40,566 bases of DNA, taken from positions 1 to 40,566 of the forward strand of contig CAJTVO010000013.1 in the NCBI GenBank assembly GCA_910579485.1, written 5' to 3'. The position numbers and the translations under genes were made by a program. This DNA comes from an uncultured Oscillospiraceae bacterium. GTDB lineage: Bacteria; Bacillota; Clostridia; Oscillospirales; Oscillospiraceae. The notes below the pieces were generated by a model that saw nothing but the letters and a program-made list of their open reading frames with translations, was not told the DNA's origin and did no database searches. Within the stretch, counting starts at the first letter, position 1. The number at the start of each line of letters is the position of its first letter. Shown here piece by piece: positions 39,036-40,566 of this stretch.

Positions 39036-39419
39036 TTACAATTCTTCCGGCCCTTCCGGCTCCCCGGTGACGGCGAAGGGAGCCAGATGCCGGGCGAACA
39101 GCCGCTCCGCCGTCTCCTTCAGCTCCCGCTCGCAGAGGTCGTAGGCCTCCAGCAGCTGCTCCCCCCGCAGGGTCAGTACGGCACCGCCGCCGCCCCGGCC
39201 TCCGGTGGTGGAGTGGAGGAGCTTGAAGCCCAGGCCCCGCTCCGCCTCCCGCAGGATGGTCCAGGCCTTGGAGTAGGCCATGTCCATATCCATGGCCGCG
39301 GAGCGCAGGGAGTGGAGCTCCCTCACCCGCCGCAGCAGCATGGCGACGCCGGGGCCGAAGCATTTGTGGTCCGTATAGAGCCGCAGCGTTACGGCGGGGT
39401 GCAGGGCGGCGTCAGACAT
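39036..39419 (-). CDS. ModE/LysR-type winged-helix DNA-binding protein
   Basis: This 127-residue protein has a winged helix like the N-terminal domain of ModE ('LLRRVRELHSLRSAAMDMDMAYSKAWTILREAERGLGFKLL', about 28-68, with the Gly-rich wing 'GGRGGGG' after it). The C-terminal molybdate-binding domains of full ModE are missing. Short ModE-like regulators in Clostridia often accompany molybdenum or molybdopterin genes, but none is visible here. AGGAGG lies 8 nt before ATG 39419. No terminator follows; the next promoter starts right after its stop. Confidence 0.88.
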   Translation of the reverse strand: MSDAALHPAVTLRLYTDHKCFGPGVAMLLRRVRELHSLRSAAMDMDMAYSKAWTILREAERGLGFKLLHSTTGGRGGGGAVLTLRGEQLLEAYDLCERELKETAERLFARHLAPFAVTGEPEGPEEL

Positions 39420-39451
39420 GGCAAAGGCCTCCTTTATTGACAGATGATTTT

Positions 39452-39480
39452 ATTATAGCACAGGCCGCCTCCCGGGACAA
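39452..39480 (-). promoter_or_regulatory. Promoter of the ModE-like gene
   Basis: On the minus strand TTGTCC (39480-39475), a 17-bp spacer and TATAAT (39457-39452) lie 32 nt before the start codon. The neighbouring 39481-39618 is AT-rich and shows no gene. Confidence 0.65.
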
Positions 39481-39618
39481 CGGGAAATCGCAGAAAGTCC
39501 AGGGAAATCCATTTTACGCCTGCGCGGCGCGGCGGAGAAGGCTTGGTAAAAATTGCCCCGTGGCATAATTGGCAAAACAGAAAGAAAAATCCTTCACATA
39601 TATTTAACATTTTGTCCA

Positions 39619-39647
39619 TAAACAAACCGGCGGATTTATGCTATAAT
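39619..39647 (+). promoter_or_regulatory. Promoter of the acyl-CoA dehydratase activase gene
   Basis: TAAACA (39619-39624), a 17-bp spacer and an extended -10 TGC-TATAAT (39642-39647) lie 42 nt before ATG 39690. Confidence 0.6.
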
Positions 39648-39689
39648 GCCAAAGAAATTAGCGTACTGTGTACCAGTATGGAGAGATAT

Positions 39690-40566
39690 ATGAAGAACGA
39701 CTGCGAATTGACACTGGGTATTGATATCGGCTCCACCACCGCCAAGATCGTCGTGGTGGACAAGGGTACCATTCTTTTTGAAAAATATCAGCGCCACTTC
39801 TCCCAGGTGCGGCAAAAAACGCTGGAGCTCCTGGACGAGGCCGCGCCCTATGTGGGAGACCGCACATTTACCGCCGCCATCTCCGGTTCCGCCGGGCTGG
39901 GCCTGGCGGAGAGCGCGGGGGTGAGCTTCGTCCAGGAGGTCTTCGCCACCGGGGAGGTGGTGCGCCGCCTGGAGCCGGACGCCAGCGCCGTCGTCGAGCT
40001 GGGCGGCGAGGATGCGAAGATCATCTTCTTTGACGGCGGCATCGATGAGCGGATGAACGGCTCCTGCGCCGGCGGCACAGGGGCCTTCATCGACCAGATG
40101 GCCACCCTGCTGAACATCACCGCCGATGAGCTGGACGAGCTGAGCCTGCAGAGCACCCGGCTGTACCCCATCGCCTCCCGGTGCGGGGTATTCGCCAAGA
40201 CGGACATCCAGCCCCTGCTCAACCAGGGGGCCAAGCACGCCGACGTGGCCGCCAGCATCTATCAGGCGGTGGTGAACCAGACCATCGCCGGGCTGGCCCA
40301 GGGGAAGCGGATCGGCGGGAAAGTGCTCTTCCTGGGCGGGCCGCTGTACTACTGCAAGGGCCTCCGGCGGCGCTTCCAGGAGACGCTGAAGCTGGACGAT
40401 GAACACGCGGTCTTTCCGGAGTACGGGCGCTTCGCCGTGGCCATGGGGGCCGCGCTGTACGCCGAGACCTCCGGCGGGACCTACACCATGGCCCGGCTGC
40501 GGGAGAACATCGTGAACAGCTCCGTCGCGCGGGACACGGCCAATCTGCTGCCGCCTCTCTTTGATT
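39690..40566 (+). CDS. Acyl-CoA dehydratase activase (BadF/BcrA/HgdC type), truncated by the window end
   Basis: The first 292 codons are visible. The ASKHA ATPase fold is clear: 'LGIDIGSTTAKIVVVD' (phosphate-1 loop), 'VVELGGEDAKIIFF' and 'NGSCAGGTGAFIDQMA', whose Cys is one of the two ligands of the bridging [4Fe-4S] cluster in HgdC-type activators, then 'SRCGVFAKTDIQ' with the second Cys. Such proteins use ATP to push one electron into 2-hydroxyacyl-CoA dehydratases. Because the sequence runs on past the activase ('LRENIVNSS...NLLPPLF'), it may be the long form of over 1,000 residues common in Clostridia. ATG 39690 is preceded by GGAGAG; ATG 39678 is in frame but has no Shine-Dalgarno. Confidence 0.92.
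   Translation, partial: MKNDCELTLGIDIGSTTAKIVVVDKGTILFEKYQRHFSQVRQKTLELLDEAAPYVGDRTFTAAISGSAGLGLAESAGVSFVQEVFATGEVVRRLEPDASAVVELGGEDAKIIFFDGGIDERMNGSCAGGTGAFIDQMATLLNITADELDELSLQSTRLYPIASRCGVFAKTDIQPLLNQGAKHADVAASIYQAVVNQTIAGLAQGKRIGGKVLFLGGPLYYCKGLRRRFQETLKLDDEHAVFPEYGRFAVAMGAALYAETSGGTYTMARLRENIVNSSVARDTANLLPPLFD

Noticed and set aside
39004..39040. TGTAAAC...GTTTACA dyad as a second BirA operator
   Set aside because: The half-sites are 23 bp apart instead of about 14-16, and one half is the -35 region of the nucleotidyltransferase promoter.

Overview
The window comes from a GC-rich, spore-forming Firmicute of the class Clostridia, probably an Oscillospiraceae/Flavonifractor-like gut bacterium. 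This rests on the spoVAD-spoVAE pair, the split gcvPA/gcvPB glycine decarboxylase, CsoR-type copper control, an EFR1 ferredoxin/flavodoxin, the start of a BadF-type acyl-CoA dehydratase activase gene, strong AGGAGG ribosome binding sites and consensus sigma-A promoters. It looks like chromosomal metabolic and housekeeping DNA. I saw no insertion sequence, prophage, CRISPR array or rRNA.

Layout. 1-1.6 kb: a hairpin repeat, a DUF2461 gene and a convergent tatD. 1.7-8.0 kb: the glycine cleavage operon behind a tandem glycine riboswitch; its first gene fuses GcvT to a serine hydroxymethyltransferase-like domain, followed by gcvH, an intercistronic hairpin, gcvPA and gcvPB. 8.0-12.7 kb: a minus-strand envelope pair (SLH/beta-lactamase-like protein and CapA-like lipoprotein) diverging from a glycerate 2-kinase. 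12.8-17.9 kb: a TetR gene followed by a DUF308 protein, an MMPL/RND transporter and a secreted heptad-repeat protein. 18.0-20.2 kb: a WYL regulator and a small DUF3795/TfoX/GyrI-like operon. 20.2-23.4 kb: a PadR regulator with a long palindrome over a consensus promoter, then a duplicated two-gene membrane protein module with start/stop overlaps. 23.4-25.8 kb: arcA and arcB. 25.8-26.9 kb: bioY behind a BirA-like operator, then a DUF1284 gene. 26.9-28.0 kb: rsmA and tRNA-Gly(GCC). 28.1-31.5 kb: a csoR - P-loop protein - copA copper operon. 31.6-32.9 kb: a CD3324-like DNA-binding domain fused to a phosphotransferase-like kinase. 33.0-35.2 kb: spoVAE and spoVAD divergent from a zinc-ribbon protein. 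35.3-36.7 kb: a hairpin cluster and a CDF metal exporter. 36.8-39.4 kb: trxA, EFR1 ferredoxin, a nucleotidyltransferase and a ModE-like regulator. 39.7 kb to the end: a truncated acyl-CoA dehydratase activase.

Working together: the glycine operon would turn glycine into CO2, ammonia and methylene-THF, and the fused domain could combine that methylene-THF with a second glycine to make serine. arcA/arcB would break arginine down to carbamoyl phosphate, although arcC and arcD are not here. Several loci carry their own visible control element: a glycine riboswitch, and BirA-, CsoR- and PadR-type operators. The least explained parts are the PadR-linked duplicated membrane module, the GcvT-SHMT fusion and the DNA-binding domain-kinase fusion.
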